From the NCBI RefSeq assembly GCF_002706795.1, contig NZ_CP017705.1, forward strand, positions 1,134,001 through 1,198,000: a stretch of 64,000 bases of DNA, read 5' to 3'. The position numbers and the translations under genes were made by a program. Shown here piece by piece: positions 8,577 to 18,656 of this stretch. The stretch is from Brevibacillus laterosporus DSM 25 (GTDB taxonomy: Bacteria > Bacillota > Bacilli > Brevibacillales > Brevibacillaceae). The first letter of the stretch is position 1. Each line of letters starts with the position of its first letter. The notes beneath the pieces are model-generated. The model saw only the letters and a list, made by a program, of their open reading frames with translations, searched no databases and was not told the DNA's origin.

Positions 8577-11500
8577 TTAGCCTCCTTTGATTCCTTTGTA
8601 GTTACTACCCATGTTCGCCTTTACGTTGCCCGCGAACTGGTTCACAAGGTACTGGTTGCTGTTGTTTTTCTTGAGGGTATTCTCAAGCGCAGAAGTCATC
8701 TTCTCAACATCCTTGGTGTCGCCTGTCATGTTGTCGATGTTCACATTCACAGTGACGTTACCTGCACCGACTATAGTACTCTTGTGAGTATTATTCTTAG
8801 TCATGTAATCGTAGTAGTCCATTACCTTGAGACCACTCGGAACGTTGAAGGTAGACTGTGGCTTGCTCATCTTCTTATTCATCTCAGCTAGGTTCTTAGC
8901 CTGTTCCACGCCAATGGACTGAAGATTCTTCCAAATGGTCATGTACTCATCAGAGTTAGGTTTAAACCCACCAGTCTTGAGAAGAACGTCCCACTCACCT
9001 TGGAAACCCGCAAGTTTCTCATTAACTGCTGATATACGTTCCTTGTTCAGCTTTACAACCTCAGGAGCGTCTTCCTTCCCGCCGTTACTAGCCAGAAGTT
9101 CGTACATCCTCTTGTCGTACCCCATTTGAGTAAGGTCAAGTTGGTCAGTCATCCTACGTTGAAGTTCGTCAATCTTACTATTCTTGACCCCTGTCAACTG
9201 AAGCTCGGATTGGGCTTTCTGTTGCTTCTTATCGTTCAGCTCCGCACCAACCTTGTCCTTTTCTACACCATCTGCCATCATATCGTAAGTCTCTTGGAGT
9301 TTATTGATGGCTTTGTCGAAGAACTTGATGTTTTCCCTGAGGTAGTTTTCCATCAGGTCACGCATCTGCTTAGAGTCCTCACGAACCCCGCTGATAAGAA
9401 GTCGGGAACGTGTTACTTGGTAGTCAGTCTCGTTGTTACCTACACTCTTGGCAAGCTCTCCGTTGATTTTCTGAAGAAGCGCATCGAGGCTTTCGTATGT
9501 TATCGTTTGGTTTGCACCGTCAGTTGCAGGGTCAAGTAATCCATCCTTGTTGGTATCAAGTGGATGGTACTTGTTTTGTTCCTCCAACTTCTTGTTAATC
9601 TCCATTTGGGCTTCTACCTTAGCATCGAGGGCTTCCTGTTCGTAGTTGTACTCTTTCTTGAGAGTTTCCTCTACGTACTTTCCGTCACCATCACCTACTG
9701 CCTTGAACCCTTTCCAGTAGTCACTCCACGAAGAGTTATTACCACCGAGCGCGGCTCCGATTCCACTAAATACACCGTCCCATGCAAGGTTGGCACCTTT
9801 CCACCAAGCACCTAAGCCAGAGGACTCCTCCCAATCCTTGAAGTCCTTAGCAAGCTCCTTCTTGTTCTCTGACCTGATTGCCTTCTTCTCATGGTCGGTC
9901 ATTCCCATTGCAGTAAGAGGGTCAATAAGAGCCATTAGTGCATCTGCCCCCGCAAGTGCTGTTCCGAGGTACGGAATCGCCTTCAGTGGTCGTAGCAACT
10001 TGCCAAACTTCCCTACAGTCTTACCTGCCTTGGTGATTCCACCGAGAAGACCTTTACCTGCTCTTGCCGCCGCCCCTGCTTCCCCTGCACCTGCCGCCCC
10101 TGCTCTTGCGGCACGTTCAGCGTTAACAGCCCGCTCTTTGATGACCTTGCCATCCAGGTCGCGGAGTATTTCGCCGTTAACTCCACGCATAGGCGTGTTC
10201 TTGCTGAACAGTGAACCCAGGCTCTTGGTTTGGAACACGTCCTTAACCTTACCGAACACACCACGCTTACCGCCGCCAATCAAATCCTTGGCTAGGAGAC
10301 CCATCATAGCCATATCCATGAGACCGACACCGCTGTGACCTGCACTTCCCACATTCGCAACACCGCCACCAGGGACACCCAGGGAACCTGTAAGGTGGGC
10401 ACGTTCAAGCTCCTTCATCTTGCTGACATATTTTGTGGCATCCATGGCACCTTCCTTGAAGGATTTGTTGAGCTTATCAACTTCTCGCTTCAACTTCGAG
10501 ATGTCGCCGTCCGACATTCCTGCTTCCTTACCGATCTTCTTGATCTCGGCATCATATCGAGAAGCATCTATGGTGCCAGTTTGGAACTCACGGTTCAAGA
10601 AGTTCAGGTTACTCTTCAGCTGTGTCGAGTCGATTCCCATGTCGTCCATTGCCAATGTCAGTGCCCTAGCACGATTTTGAAGTTGAGCCATCGCCCTACC
10701 ATTGTCACCAAGTTCAGCGTCCAGGGCTTCAAGACTACGTCTCGTCTTTCCGTCCTGCTGGTCCAATTGTTGAAGCTCCTTACGAAGCTGTTCAATCTCT
10801 TTACCCTTAGCTTTGGCTGTACTTTCCGCATGGTCTCGCTCTACAGAGTGGAAAGAAGCGGCTGTTGTATCACCTTTCTTAATAGCCTTCTCATAGAGAG
10901 ATTGGTGTTCGTCGCGTTTGGCTTTCAGTCCGTGAATTTCTCCCTCCTTACCCACGATCTTTGTGTTAACCTCAGCTCTGTAAGAGTTTCTAGCGTTCGC
11001 ACGGTTCTGATGGTGAGCGATCTCTTCTTGGATACCAATGCGTCTAAGATTTTCCATTCGAGCGTTCTCATTAATGGCATTACCGTAGCTCTCAATTTTC
11101 TTCGCGTGTTTCTTCTTATCTGCATTGTCCACCGCATCACTGAACTTGCCCCATGCGATCTTAACCCCTACGCCCGCCATAATACGAGCGATTAGACCCA
11201 TGGTGTCTACAATACCTCCCGCATTTTCACCGATCATACGCAAGAAAGAAGTAAGGTAAGTTGCAAGGTTAGAGAACTCCCCTTTTAGTTCCTCCCAAGC
11301 GTCATATGTGGAGATTTGCCATGCTGTTTTGACTTGGCTTTGACGGAACTTCCATGTATCCATCATTCCTGCACGGATGTACGTGGAGGTATCTTCATCT
11401 GCATTCTTGATGCTCTCAACGTAAGCATTTATGGATTCCTTAATGCTTAGTTCCCCATCCTTGTTGGCATCAAACTTGTCGTCTTTTGTGACGTGCATTA

Positions 11501-14500
11501 CCTTCTCCATGGTATGTTGAAGGTCTTGAGTGAATGCAGATACAGCCGCCGCACTACCCGTGTGCCATTGAGGGAACAGCGGCTTCCACATCTCGATACG
11601 GTCTTTATCTGTCATCTTCATGCTCGTTTCAAGGATACTTCCGAAGATGTCTACAAAGTCCCTAGCGGAGCCGTCCTTATTGTATGGATTAAGGTCTCCG
11701 AACAGCTCAGGATTCATAGATGCCATTTTCACAAGCTCATCTCGACCCTGTTTGGTATAAGGCTTTTCAATGATAGCTTTCCAGAACGTACCACCCTCCG
11801 TACCAGAGCGGGCAGTCGCTTGAACGAACATGGACGAGAAGGCAATGGAGTGTGCCAATGCGTCTTCTTTGCTCCTATTACCCATGGCATTACGGAACAG
11901 GGAACCTGCCTTTTGTTGAGTAGCAATAAGGTCTTCGATCTTCGCTTGAGATATGTTAGCCGCCATAATCATCATGTTAGAGACTTTTTGGAGAGTATAA
12001 CCGTTAATACCCCACTGCGAGGAGATGGCTTCAAAGCCCGTAGCCGTTTTCTCAACGTCAACTTCCTCAATCGAACGTACCTTAGCGACTTCCCTTGCAA
12101 AAGCAGTAGCTTCGTAAGGGTTATCGTACCTACGGGAAGCGATGTGGTAAGCAAGACCCACCTCCTGTTGATCAAGACCGTTTAGGAGGGCAATCATCTG
12201 AAGGTCTTTTACAACCCCTGTTTTCATGTACTCCTTTACTTCGGTTGTAGCGAGAGCAACTTCATCATCTCTCTTCTGTTTTGTCAGCTTACCACCGTTG
12301 CGATCTTCCAACTCTTTCATAGCCCCATCGACTAACACCTCACCAAGACGGGACATGTTAGGAAGAACTCGTGGAGCTGTAACCTTCTCCCCGTTGGAAT
12401 CAGTAATTTCGTAGTTACCTCCAACTGGTTCCAGGTACTTAACCTCGAAATTCTGCCTAGCCTTCGCAAGCTGATAGTCAAACTCCTTAGCAGACTGGAA
12501 GGATTCGTGCAGAAGCATTGTAGGGTACCCCATAAGCGCACCCGCTGTGATGTACCGCATGGTATTGACTACTGATGTACCAAATCCACCCCTAATCCCG
12601 CCGCCATTCTGACGTTTATCCTGGACAGGATTGCTCACGTAGTTTCCGAGGATATCACCCGTCCTACCGATTGTTGAACCGATGGAACTGGAAGCTCTCA
12701 TGGCGTTCTGAGTAACCATCTGCAATGCTTCACTGTGCTTGAACAGCTCACCAGTAGCTTTGTCGATTGAACCAGTAAGAGTTCTGAGATTACCCTCAGC
12801 ATCCCTTAGTTTAACCGTCCAGGTATTGGTAGCATTATTAACATTCATCTGAGTAATTTCATACCCTTTGAGGGCATCTACAGTCTTCAGAACAGAGTTC
12901 AACTGCTCAGTAAATACTACCTTATCACCCTTCAACATCGGAGACTCTGCAATCTTCTCGCCGCGCTTACGTCTGATCTCCTCTTGCTTCTTTAGCTCAC
13001 GGTTGATCGCCATAAGCTCAGATTTGAAAGCACGGGCTTCAGCAATGTCCTGAGGGTCAATAGCCCGATCAATGAGTTCAGCTAAGCGGCTCAACTGCCC
13101 TTCGTCAACGAGGCTGTCCATTCTAAGCGTTTCGAGGTCTCTGTTAAGAGCGTTCTTCGATACTTGAAGGGACTTCTCATGGCGTTGATTAGCATTAAGC
13201 TGTCTGCTTTCCCGAACAAGGTCAGCGTAGTACTCTTTCGCGTCTTTGAACTTCGAATGATCAGCGTATGAATCGTTAATGAGGTCACCAAGTCGAGCCA
13301 TCTTATTAACTGGCAACAGACTTCCCGCCATCAAACGGTTCATCTTCTCGCTAAGCTTGTCGATTTCACGCTCAATACCACTTACCTTCAGGATTCGGTC
13401 ATATCCCTTTGCAACCAAGTCAATCTCGCGGTTGAGCTGTCTCATAGCCTTCTGAGCTTTTGTGATGTCTTCCTCGTTAATAATGTCAGCATTGGCAAGA
13501 GAGTCTACCCTACGTTTTAAGCTACTAAGATGATCTTCCAAGTCCCCCATTTGCTCAGAATTGAGCTTTCCGATAAATTTGGTTCTTAGAGACTCCATCT
13601 TGATAGCAGAACTGCCTCGGTACTCAGTCAGCTTGTTCTTCATCTCCGCTACATTGGATTGAGTCGTTGCACCCAAGTTAATCTTCCTGAACTGCTCAAC
13701 CATGTATCTCAGTGACAAAGACGCATCAAGGATGGATTCACGCAAGGTTTGATAAGGAGACATATCCCCTACTCTATGACCTTGCTGGAATCTACTTACA
13801 GCTTCCTGCACCCGCACCATGTAGTCGTTGTCAAGAAAGTCATGCAAACGACTTCTTTGATCTTCGGAAAGGTTGCTTTTCTCGAATCTGTTCTTGGTGT
13901 TAAGAACCCTAATTCGTGCTTCCCTTTCCCAACGATTCATCATGTCGAACTCTGAGTACCCTTTAGGTGGCTTGTCTGCTGTAGGGTAACGTGTGTCTAC
14001 AGGAAGGTTCGCTCTCGGCTCTCCAAATGGGAATGGCTGAGAGGTCAATTCCAAAGAACCTCCCGCAGGTGGACGGTACCCAATACTCGATGTGATGTGT
14101 GGCAAATTCTTAATTCCGTCTATAGCACCTTTGTAGAAGGATTCCAAGTTCTTGGTAAGTACCTCGACCATACGGAACTGAACATTGTCCATCATCTCCC
14201 CAACACGTCTTACAAGGACATGAACGCTAGTAAGATCAGGTTGAACGTCTACTTTCCCCAAAGCTTCGCTGTATGCAGAAATTGCTGAGGAAGTATTCTT
14301 CGCAATTGCGTTATGGAACTTGTTAAGTACAGTACGTACCCCTTCTTCCATGATCTGACCAGTAGCCTTCTCAAGAGACACACCCGCCTTGAAAGCCTTC
14401 TCCCAGTCAGCTACTTTATCAAACCCTTCCGCTGTAGCCAGTGCACGTCTAACATCTTTATGGAGTTTCTTAGGGTTCAGAAAGATCGCATTAGCACCAT

Positions 14501-16790
14501 CAGCAATACCTCCCACACCTTCAACAACCTTGCTCGAAGCCATGTTCAGCATGGATTGAATGGCATTACGCATAGCTGTAGCAGGAGCATCAGTAGCGAT
14601 ATGTAAGGGAATAGAGTCAGGCTTCCATGCCGCGATATTGGACAATACAGCTTCATGTAGTTTCTTCTGAATGGTTGTGACAGCTCCCGTAAGAACCAAA
14701 GGCTCCTTAGCATCGAGGAACGTGATATTGCTCGTAGCAATCTTACGGTTCAGTTCCTCACTCAACTTACTGTGCATGGACTGAGCTGTAGCGACAGTCA
14801 TAGTGAAAGCCCCAAAAGCAGAATCTACTGCCTTCGTAAACTCAGTAACGGTCTTCTGAAGTGTCATCTCCATCTCTTTTTTAATTCGTGCTTGGTCGTC
14901 CTTCGTAAAGGATTGGAACCCGTTTGCACTGATTCCTTCAGCAAGGGTTCGAGCATTCTTGGATGCTTGGTCAACGATCAACTTAATCAGCTCTTTGGAC
15001 TCCTGTGCCATTACTGCATCAAGTTGAGCAAGATCAGAAGCAGATGGTTTTACACCTTCTCCCGCACGAAGCTGAGCCAACAACTGCTCGGATTGAGCCA
15101 TCAGAATACCTTTTAACGCAGTATTGATAGAGGAAGTAGTACTCTCAGGCAAGGTAACAGTATCTACTGTTCCTGCCGCCCCGTGAGGGACTGCCTTGAA
15201 TCCCTGAACCATCTCTTTTACTACTTTCTCTATCTCAGCAAGAACACGAGGACGTAGCTGATCTACTGGAAGGTTTACCATCACGTTACCTACAGCAGTC
15301 GGTTCAAATTGGAACTTAGCAACCCTAGTAATGGCTTGAGAAAAAGAGTCAAGAACCTCCTTGTTGCTTGCAGTTAGCTGTGCTGTCAGTTTCTCTAAGG
15401 AATGTTGGGAGTCAAGAAGCATCTTAGCTCTCATCTGAGAAGACCATTCACGGAAGTGGTTGATAATCAGGTTGAAGTCGATTCCTAAGTCAGCATGTGC
15501 AAGGTTCTTAACCGCACTTTCAGCAGAAGTAATAAGAAGCTCTTGCACCCCCTTGATACTGGCAATCCACTTATTGTTCTCACCTGCGCCCTTTGTGGAT
15601 GCTCCTGTTGCAGGGTCAATTCCAAGTCGAGCCGCCAAACCCGTAACCATACCATTGATCTCAGCTTGGATGTGCCTGTCTACTATATGACCAACATTGT
15701 CAAGAGTAGCCTTGTAGTTCGCGTACTCTTTAGTACCTAGTGGGACTTTCTTGATCTCCTCGCCCACACTTGTGATAAGTAAACCAACTTTATCCACGAT
15801 TGTCGTTCTAAGACCTTGAATTTTGCTAAGCACGGATGCCAATTCCTTCTCCTGACCGTTAAGGCGAAGACCTTTCAACTCAGCGTCAAGTTGAGTGATC
15901 TGTGCTACAGTGGTCTCCATCGCAGTACGGAAGTTCATCATGCTCTTGTCAAGGTTAGGGAGCTTCTTCAGTTCGTCCAGGTTAACATTCAGCAAATGCT
16001 TGTCAATGTCACCAATAGCTTCCTTGATACGTCCTACAGCCATGTTCAAACGAGCAGAGTCGAACTGTACTGGCTGAATGTTTCCGACTACAATGTTCTT
16101 AGGGTCACTAATATGCTTCATGAACTCATTGGATACAGTGTTCATAAGATGCTTCAGGTCTTCTTCCTTCACCTCAAACTTCATAGGCTTAGGAACCCTA
16201 GCCATCGTACCGTCCTTCATCTCCTTAGTTACACTACCCCAAGCGAAGGACATACGTGTAGAGATTGCGCTCTGAAGCTCCTTATTGAATCTCTCTTGAA
16301 GCTCACGGAATCCGTACTCCGAGAAGACGAAAGGTTTAACATTTCCTACCTTAATCGAAGACGCTTCAATGGCTTCTTTCATTTTAGCTCTTACCTCAGA
16401 AGTCATACTACTCCACTTCTTTTGCGTAAGGTTTACGCTAAGCGGTGACAGGTCTCCTTCGATATTGACCTTACCGTGTATAAGCTTAGATGCAATAGCA
16501 GACTCTACCGCACTCTTAATCGAATTTGCATTGAGCTTTATGTTAGAACCATCTTTGATTTCAGCAACAGCTCTAGCAATCTTGTCGCCAATAGCAAGGT
16601 TCATACGCTCAGAATCGTTAGCTACTTTATGAACAGCGTCCGAGAGGACATTGAATGAAGCCCCCAGTTTAGTAACCTCACCCGCGAACTTTCCAGTCTC
16701 AGATACGGACTGACCGAAGTCCATAAGAATCTCGGTTGTTAAAGAGTGTTTTTGTCCTTGAGTCTCACCCAAAATAATCACCGTCCTCAT
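8577..16790 (-). CDS. tape measure protein
   Basis: 2737 residues, the longest gene here, in the usual place after the tail chaperones. The sequence is largely helical and coiled-coil, with Gly/Ala-rich hydrophobic stretches near about 1430-1460 and 2240-2300 that could enter the host membrane. At the known scaling of about 0.15 nm per residue the tail would be near 400 nm. Unusually it contains a canonical EF-hand loop near residue 1775 (DANKDGELSIKE) and a second partial one near 2412 (DTNKDGLLD), suggesting calcium-dependent behaviour. The ATG at 16788-16790 directly follows the T-tract of a terminator and has a poor ribosome site; a TTG at 16770-16772, preceded by AGGACGGTGAT, is an alternative start. 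Confidence 0.92.
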   Translation of the reverse strand: MRTVIILGETQGQKHSLTTEILMDFGQSVSETGKFAGEVTKLGASFNVLSDAVHKVANDSERMNLAIGDKIARAVAEIKDGSNIKLNANSIKSAVESAIASKLIHGKVNIEGDLSPLSVNLTQKKWSSMTSEVRAKMKEAIEASSIKVGNVKPFVFSEYGFRELQERFNKELQSAISTRMSFAWGSVTKEMKDGTMARVPKPMKFEVKEEDLKHLMNTVSNEFMKHISDPKNIVVGNIQPVQFDSARLNMAVGRIKEAIGDIDKHLLNVNLDELKKLPNLDKSMMNFRTAMETTVAQITQLDAELKGLRLNGQEKELASVLSKIQGLRTTIVDKVGLLITSVGEEIKKVPLGTKEYANYKATLDNVGHIVDRHIQAEINGMVTGLAARLGIDPATGASTKGAGENNKWIASIKGVQELLITSAESAVKNLAHADLGIDFNLIINHFREWSSQMRAKMLLDSQHSLEKLTAQLTASNKEVLDSFSQAITRVAKFQFEPTAVGNVMVNLPVDQLRPRVLAEIEKVVKEMVQGFKAVPHGAAGTVDTVTLPESTTSSINTALKGILMAQSEQLLAQLRAGEGVKPSASDLAQLDAVMAQESKELIKLIVDQASKNARTLAEGISANGFQSFTKDDQARIKKEMEMTLQKTVTEFTKAVDSAFGAFTMTVATAQSMHSKLSEELNRKIATSNITFLDAKEPLVLTGAVTTIQKKLHEAVLSNIAAWKPDSIPLHIATDAPATAMRNAIQSMLNMASSKVVEGVGGIADGANAIFLNPKKLHKDVRRALATAEGFDKVADWEKAFKAGVSLEKATGQIMEEGVRTVLNKFHNAIAKNTSSAISAYSEALGKVDVQPDLTSVHVLVRRVGEMMDNVQFRMVEVLTKNLESFYKGAIDGIKNLPHITSSIGYRPPAGGSLELTSQPFPFGEPRANLPVDTRYPTADKPPKGYSEFDMMNRWEREARIRVLNTKNRFEKSNLSEDQRSRLHDFLDNDYMVRVQEAVSRFQQGHRVGDMSPYQTLRESILDASLSLRYMVEQFRKINLGATTQSNVAEMKNKLTEYRGSSAIKMESLRTKFIGKLNSEQMGDLEDHLSSLKRRVDSLANADIINEEDITKAQKAMRQLNREIDLVAKGYDRILKVSGIEREIDKLSEKMNRLMAGSLLPVNKMARLGDLINDSYADHSKFKDAKEYYADLVRESRQLNANQRHEKSLQVSKNALNRDLETLRMDSLVDEGQLSRLAELIDRAIDPQDIAEARAFKSELMAINRELKKQEEIRRKRGEKIAESPMLKGDKVVFTEQLNSVLKTVDALKGYEITQMNVNNATNTWTVKLRDAEGNLRTLTGSIDKATGELFKHSEALQMVTQNAMRASSSIGSTIGRTGDILGNYVSNPVQDKRQNGGGIRGGFGTSVVNTMRYITAGALMGYPTMLLHESFQSAKEFDYQLAKARQNFEVKYLEPVGGNYEITDSNGEKVTAPRVLPNMSRLGEVLVDGAMKELEDRNGGKLTKQKRDDEVALATTEVKEYMKTGVVKDLQMIALLNGLDQQEVGLAYHIASRRYDNPYEATAFAREVAKVRSIEEVDVEKTATGFEAISSQWGINGYTLQKVSNMMIMAANISQAKIEDLIATQQKAGSLFRNAMGNRSKEDALAHSIAFSSMFVQATARSGTEGGTFWKAIIEKPYTKQGRDELVKMASMNPELFGDLNPYNKDGSARDFVDIFGSILETSMKMTDKDRIEMWKPLFPQWHTGSAAAVSAFTQDLQHTMEKVMHVTKDDKFDANKDGELSIKESINAYVESIKNADEDTSTYIRAGMMDTWKFRQSQVKTAWQISTYDAWEELKGEFSNLATYLTSFLRMIGENAGGIVDTMGLIARIMAGVGVKIAWGKFSDAVDNADKKKHAKKIESYGNAINENARMENLRRIGIQEEIAHHQNRANARNSYRAEVNTKIVGKEGEIHGLKAKRDEHQSLYEKAIKKGDTTAASFHSVERDHAESTAKAKGKEIEQLRKELQQLDQQDGKTRRSLEALDAELGDNGRAMAQLQNRARALTLAMDDMGIDSTQLKSNLNFLNREFQTGTIDASRYDAEIKKIGKEAGMSDGDISKLKREVDKLNKSFKEGAMDATKYVSKMKELERAHLTGSLGVPGGGVANVGSAGHSGVGLMDMAMMGLLAKDLIGGGKRGVFGKVKDVFQTKSLGSLFSKNTPMRGVNGEILRDLDGKVIKERAVNAERAARAGAAGAGEAGAAARAGKGLLGGITKAGKTVGKFGKLLRPLKAIPYLGTALAGADALMALIDPLTAMGMTDHEKKAIRSENKKELAKDFKDWEESSGLGAWWKGANLAWDGVFSGIGAALGGNNSSWSDYWKGFKAVGDGDGKYVEETLKKEYNYEQEALDAKVEAQMEINKKLEEQNKYHPLDTNKDGLLDPATDGANQTITYESLDALLQKINGELAKSVGNNETDYQVTRSRLLISGVREDSKQMRDLMENYLRENIKFFDKAINKLQETYDMMADGVEKDKVGAELNDKKQQKAQSELQLTGVKNSKIDELQRRMTDQLDLTQMGYDKRMYELLASNGGKEDAPEVVKLNKERISAVNEKLAGFQGEWDVLLKTGGFKPNSDEYMTIWKNLQSIGVEQAKNLAEMNKKMSKPQSTFNVPSGLKVMDYYDYMTKNNTHKSTIVGAGNVTVNVNIDNMTGDTKDVEKMTSALENTLKKNNSNQYLVNQFAGNVKANMGSNYKGIKGG

Positions 16791-16829
16791 AAAAAAATCC
16801 CGTCCTACCTTAGTTTAGGCAGAACGGGA
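16791..16829 (-). terminator. intrinsic terminator just before the tape measure gene
   Basis: On the minus strand TCCCGT pairs with ACGGGA across an imperfect stem and is followed by seven T. It sits between the tail chaperone and tape measure genes and would lower tape measure transcription relative to tail tube and chaperones. Confidence 0.75.
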
Positions 16830-16839
16830 TAGAACTCAC

Positions 16840-17181
16840 TTACCCTCCAAGAGCTTGTGCTAAGAGACCGATGTCATCTTCGCTAATCTCAATATAGTCT
16901 TCATCATCGAAGGTTCTCTTACGTCTGATAGTTCCGTCAGCACCTACTGCTTCTGCTTCTTCTCCCCCACCGCCACCGAACATACGGAGAGGTGCTGTCA
17001 TAAGCTCAACCTCGAACTGAATGTACTTATCGGCTGACTTACACAGCTCCGCAACCTGAGGGAGTGTGTACTCCCATATCTCCCACTTGTTCAGTCCACA
17101 ATGCTTATGGAGGGTGAAGAAAATCTCTCCCCAGTGCAGTGGCTCCTGTGTCTCCACGTCACGGATTTCGGTGCCCTCCAT
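16840..17181 (-). CDS. tail assembly chaperone, downstream (-1 frame) part
   Basis: 113 residues from the ATG at 17179-17181, but the open frame extends upstream into the slippery site at 17205-17211, so it is probably made mainly as the C-terminal part of a -1 frameshift fusion of about 280 residues with the gene at 17202-17681. The ATG has only a cramped purine stretch three bases upstream, which argues against strong independent initiation. The residue string GGGGGEEAEAV forms a linker and the tail is acidic. The order (chaperone, frameshift partner, tape measure) is that of lambda G/GT and of most siphophages. Confidence 0.8.
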   Translation of the reverse strand: MEGTEIRDVETQEPLHWGEIFFTLHKHCGLNKWEIWEYTLPQVAELCKSADKYIQFEVELMTAPLRMFGGGGGEEAEAVGADGTIRRKRTFDDEDYIEISEDDIGLLAQALGG

Positions 17182-17201
17182 TGGCTCCCCCTCGGCGCGT
17201 T

Positions 17202-17681
17202 CTACTTTTTTAGACCGTTCAAACCGATAAGGATGTCGATCACCGAACGTGCGGTATTAAGATCAAGGTACTCGTCCAGGTAGTCTCGGTTCACAATATA
17301 CTCCCCGTTCTCTCCCTTAGTAACAATATGATGGTAGTTCTTGAACGCCATGGCTAGGATGTCGAACAAGTCGTTTTGCCGCTTCTCATCGTTCTCTGCA
17401 TCGTCCGTTGGGATGAAGTTTAGGATGATAGCATCTACGTTCACCGTCTTCAGGAGCTTCATCAATCGGCGGGCATCCTTCAGGTTACACGGAGGGATAC
17501 GGTATTTTCGTTTATCTCGGAGAGTAATAACCTCATCATCCTCGAAGAAAGCCCTCTCAGCGGCATCTGCTTCCTCCTGAGTTACCTTCTTGTTGTTTGG
17601 GTCATTCTTAAATCGTTCAGCGGCTTCAGCATTCATCTTCTCAGCCAACTCACGCTCTGCACGTTCCTTTTCTGTTTCCAT
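17202..17681 (-). CDS. tail assembly chaperone (gpG-like), frameshift donor
   Basis: 159 residues starting METEKERAEREL at the ATG at 17679-17681 with GGGGAGG eight bases upstream. Upstream in-frame codons lie inside a terminator hairpin and are not counted. The N-terminal 60 residues are charged, followed by a compact helical domain. The gene ends in CTA AAA AAG TAG, which contains the canonical A-AAA-AAG slippery heptamer directly before the stop. Proteins of this type coat the tape measure during tail assembly. Confidence 0.82.
   Translation of the reverse strand: METEKERAERELAEKMNAEAAERFKNDPNNKKVTQEEADAAERAFFEDDEVITLRDKRKYRIPPCNLKDARRLMKLLKTVNVDAIILNFIPTDDAENDEKRQNDLFDILAMAFKNYHHIVTKGENGEYIVNRDYLDEYLDLNTARSVIDILIGLNGLKK
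17205..17211 (-). promoter_or_regulatory. programmed -1 ribosomal frameshift site A-AAA-AAG
   Basis: The heptamer AAAAAAG is in the correct phase (codons CTA AAA AAG) immediately before the TAG stop of the upstream chaperone. A -1 slip continues as GTA GAA CGC GCC GAG GGG GAG CCA and then ATG, exactly in frame with the downstream chaperone gene. The same heptamer drives frameshifting in E. coli dnaX. Confidence 0.85.
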
Positions 17682-17715
17682 TATGTAATCCTCCCCTGAG
17701 TTTATATCCCCTGAA

Positions 17716-17784
17716 AATAAAAAACCTGGCAAGGCAAGGGTCTGTGCAGGGGAAGACACAGATTCCGTTCGATACCTTGCCAGG
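17716..17784 (-). terminator. intrinsic terminator after the tail tube gene
   Basis: CCTGGCAAGG and CCTTGCCAGG form a perfect ten-base stem enclosing a smaller TCTGTG/CACAGA hairpin; on the minus strand it is followed by TTTTTTATTTT. It separates the abundant tail tube transcript from the chaperones. Confidence 0.8.
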
Positions 17785-17800
17785 ATTATTCAGCTATAGA

Positions 17801-18628
17801 TTAGACCCTAGAAGTCGCGCTAAAGCGTTTGATGCTACCCAGTTTACCGTCAGCCCGTTCAGGGTCTAGGATTTGCAGTGAGATAGCAGACGCAGAAGCG
17901 GAAGCACGTTGAGCGTTGATACTGAACGTACCCTTTGCACGGCACATATACAGCTCGGTTTCTACACCCGCGAACGTACCATCTTTTTGTTGGAATGTAC
18001 CGTGGTGGATAACCGTGATTGGGAACGGTACTTCGTCAACAAGCAGGTCTACCATGTCAACGACTTCTTCGCGCTTGTAGTTCATCACGACATCTTTACC
18101 TACGTGAGCCGCGTTCAAGACAACAACTCCATTAGTATCATCGAAGTAGAACTCATCAGTCGCAAGGTCAGGTGTAGTACCCAGGGACGCTTTCTTCTTC
18201 AGCAACTTGTTAACATCCTTCAAGCGAACAGCCATCTCACCGTCAGCTCCGTAGATAGTATCCGCGAAGTTAGGAGTTACCTCTGCATACCCTTTGTTGA
18301 CGGTACTAGCAGAAGCCGAATCCTGTTCATTTAGCACCCACACGAAGGAGTTAACTTGATCCTGAACAGTGGAACCCATCATCAACTGAATCGCATCCAG
18401 ATCGAACTTCGCGTCCGTTGCGGATACTTCAATGGACTTGGATTTAACCAATACGTCAATTGCGAACAGACCGTCACCGCCGAAGATGTCCTCAAGCTCT
18501 ACGTTAAGGTCGATTTTCAAGTCTTGAAGTGTACCAAGAGTAATTACCTCTACAGCACCCAACGGGTCAGTAGGGAGGCGTTTAGCCATGAATGTACCTA
18601 CGCCCTTGATAATCATTTTCTTTGCCAT
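17801..18628 (-). CDS. major tail tube protein
   Basis: 275 residues starting MAKKMIIKGVG at the ATG at 18626-18628, eight bases after AGGAG; an in-frame GTG nine bases further up abuts the ribosome site and was rejected. Its position between the tail terminator and the chaperones, its length, and the beta-rich chain ending in an ITVIHHGTF...YMCRAKGTFS region fit a siphophage tail tube subunit, which polymerises in hexameric rings along the tape measure. No exact family is named with certainty. Confidence 0.78.
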   Translation of the reverse strand: MAKKMIIKGVGTFMAKRLPTDPLGAVEVITLGTLQDLKIDLNVELEDIFGGDGLFAIDVLVKSKSIEVSATDAKFDLDAIQLMMGSTVQDQVNSFVWVLNEQDSASASTVNKGYAEVTPNFADTIYGADGEMAVRLKDVNKLLKKKASLGTTPDLATDEFYFDDTNGVVVLNAAHVGKDVVMNYKREEVVDMVDLLVDEVPFPITVIHHGTFQQKDGTFAGVETELYMCRAKGTFSINAQRASASASAISLQILDPERADGKLGSIKRFSATSRV

Positions 18629-18656
18629 CTCGTTCACTCCTTTTAGTTAGTAAAAG

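Noticed and set aside
9790-10338. 182-codon open frame on the plus strand inside the tape measure gene
   Set aside because: It is an antisense shadow of a long coding gene, with an Ala/Ser/Pro-rich composition and no ribosome site.
15816-16448. 210-codon open frame on the plus strand inside the tape measure gene
   Set aside because: Antisense shadow with no ribosome site and no recognisable protein.
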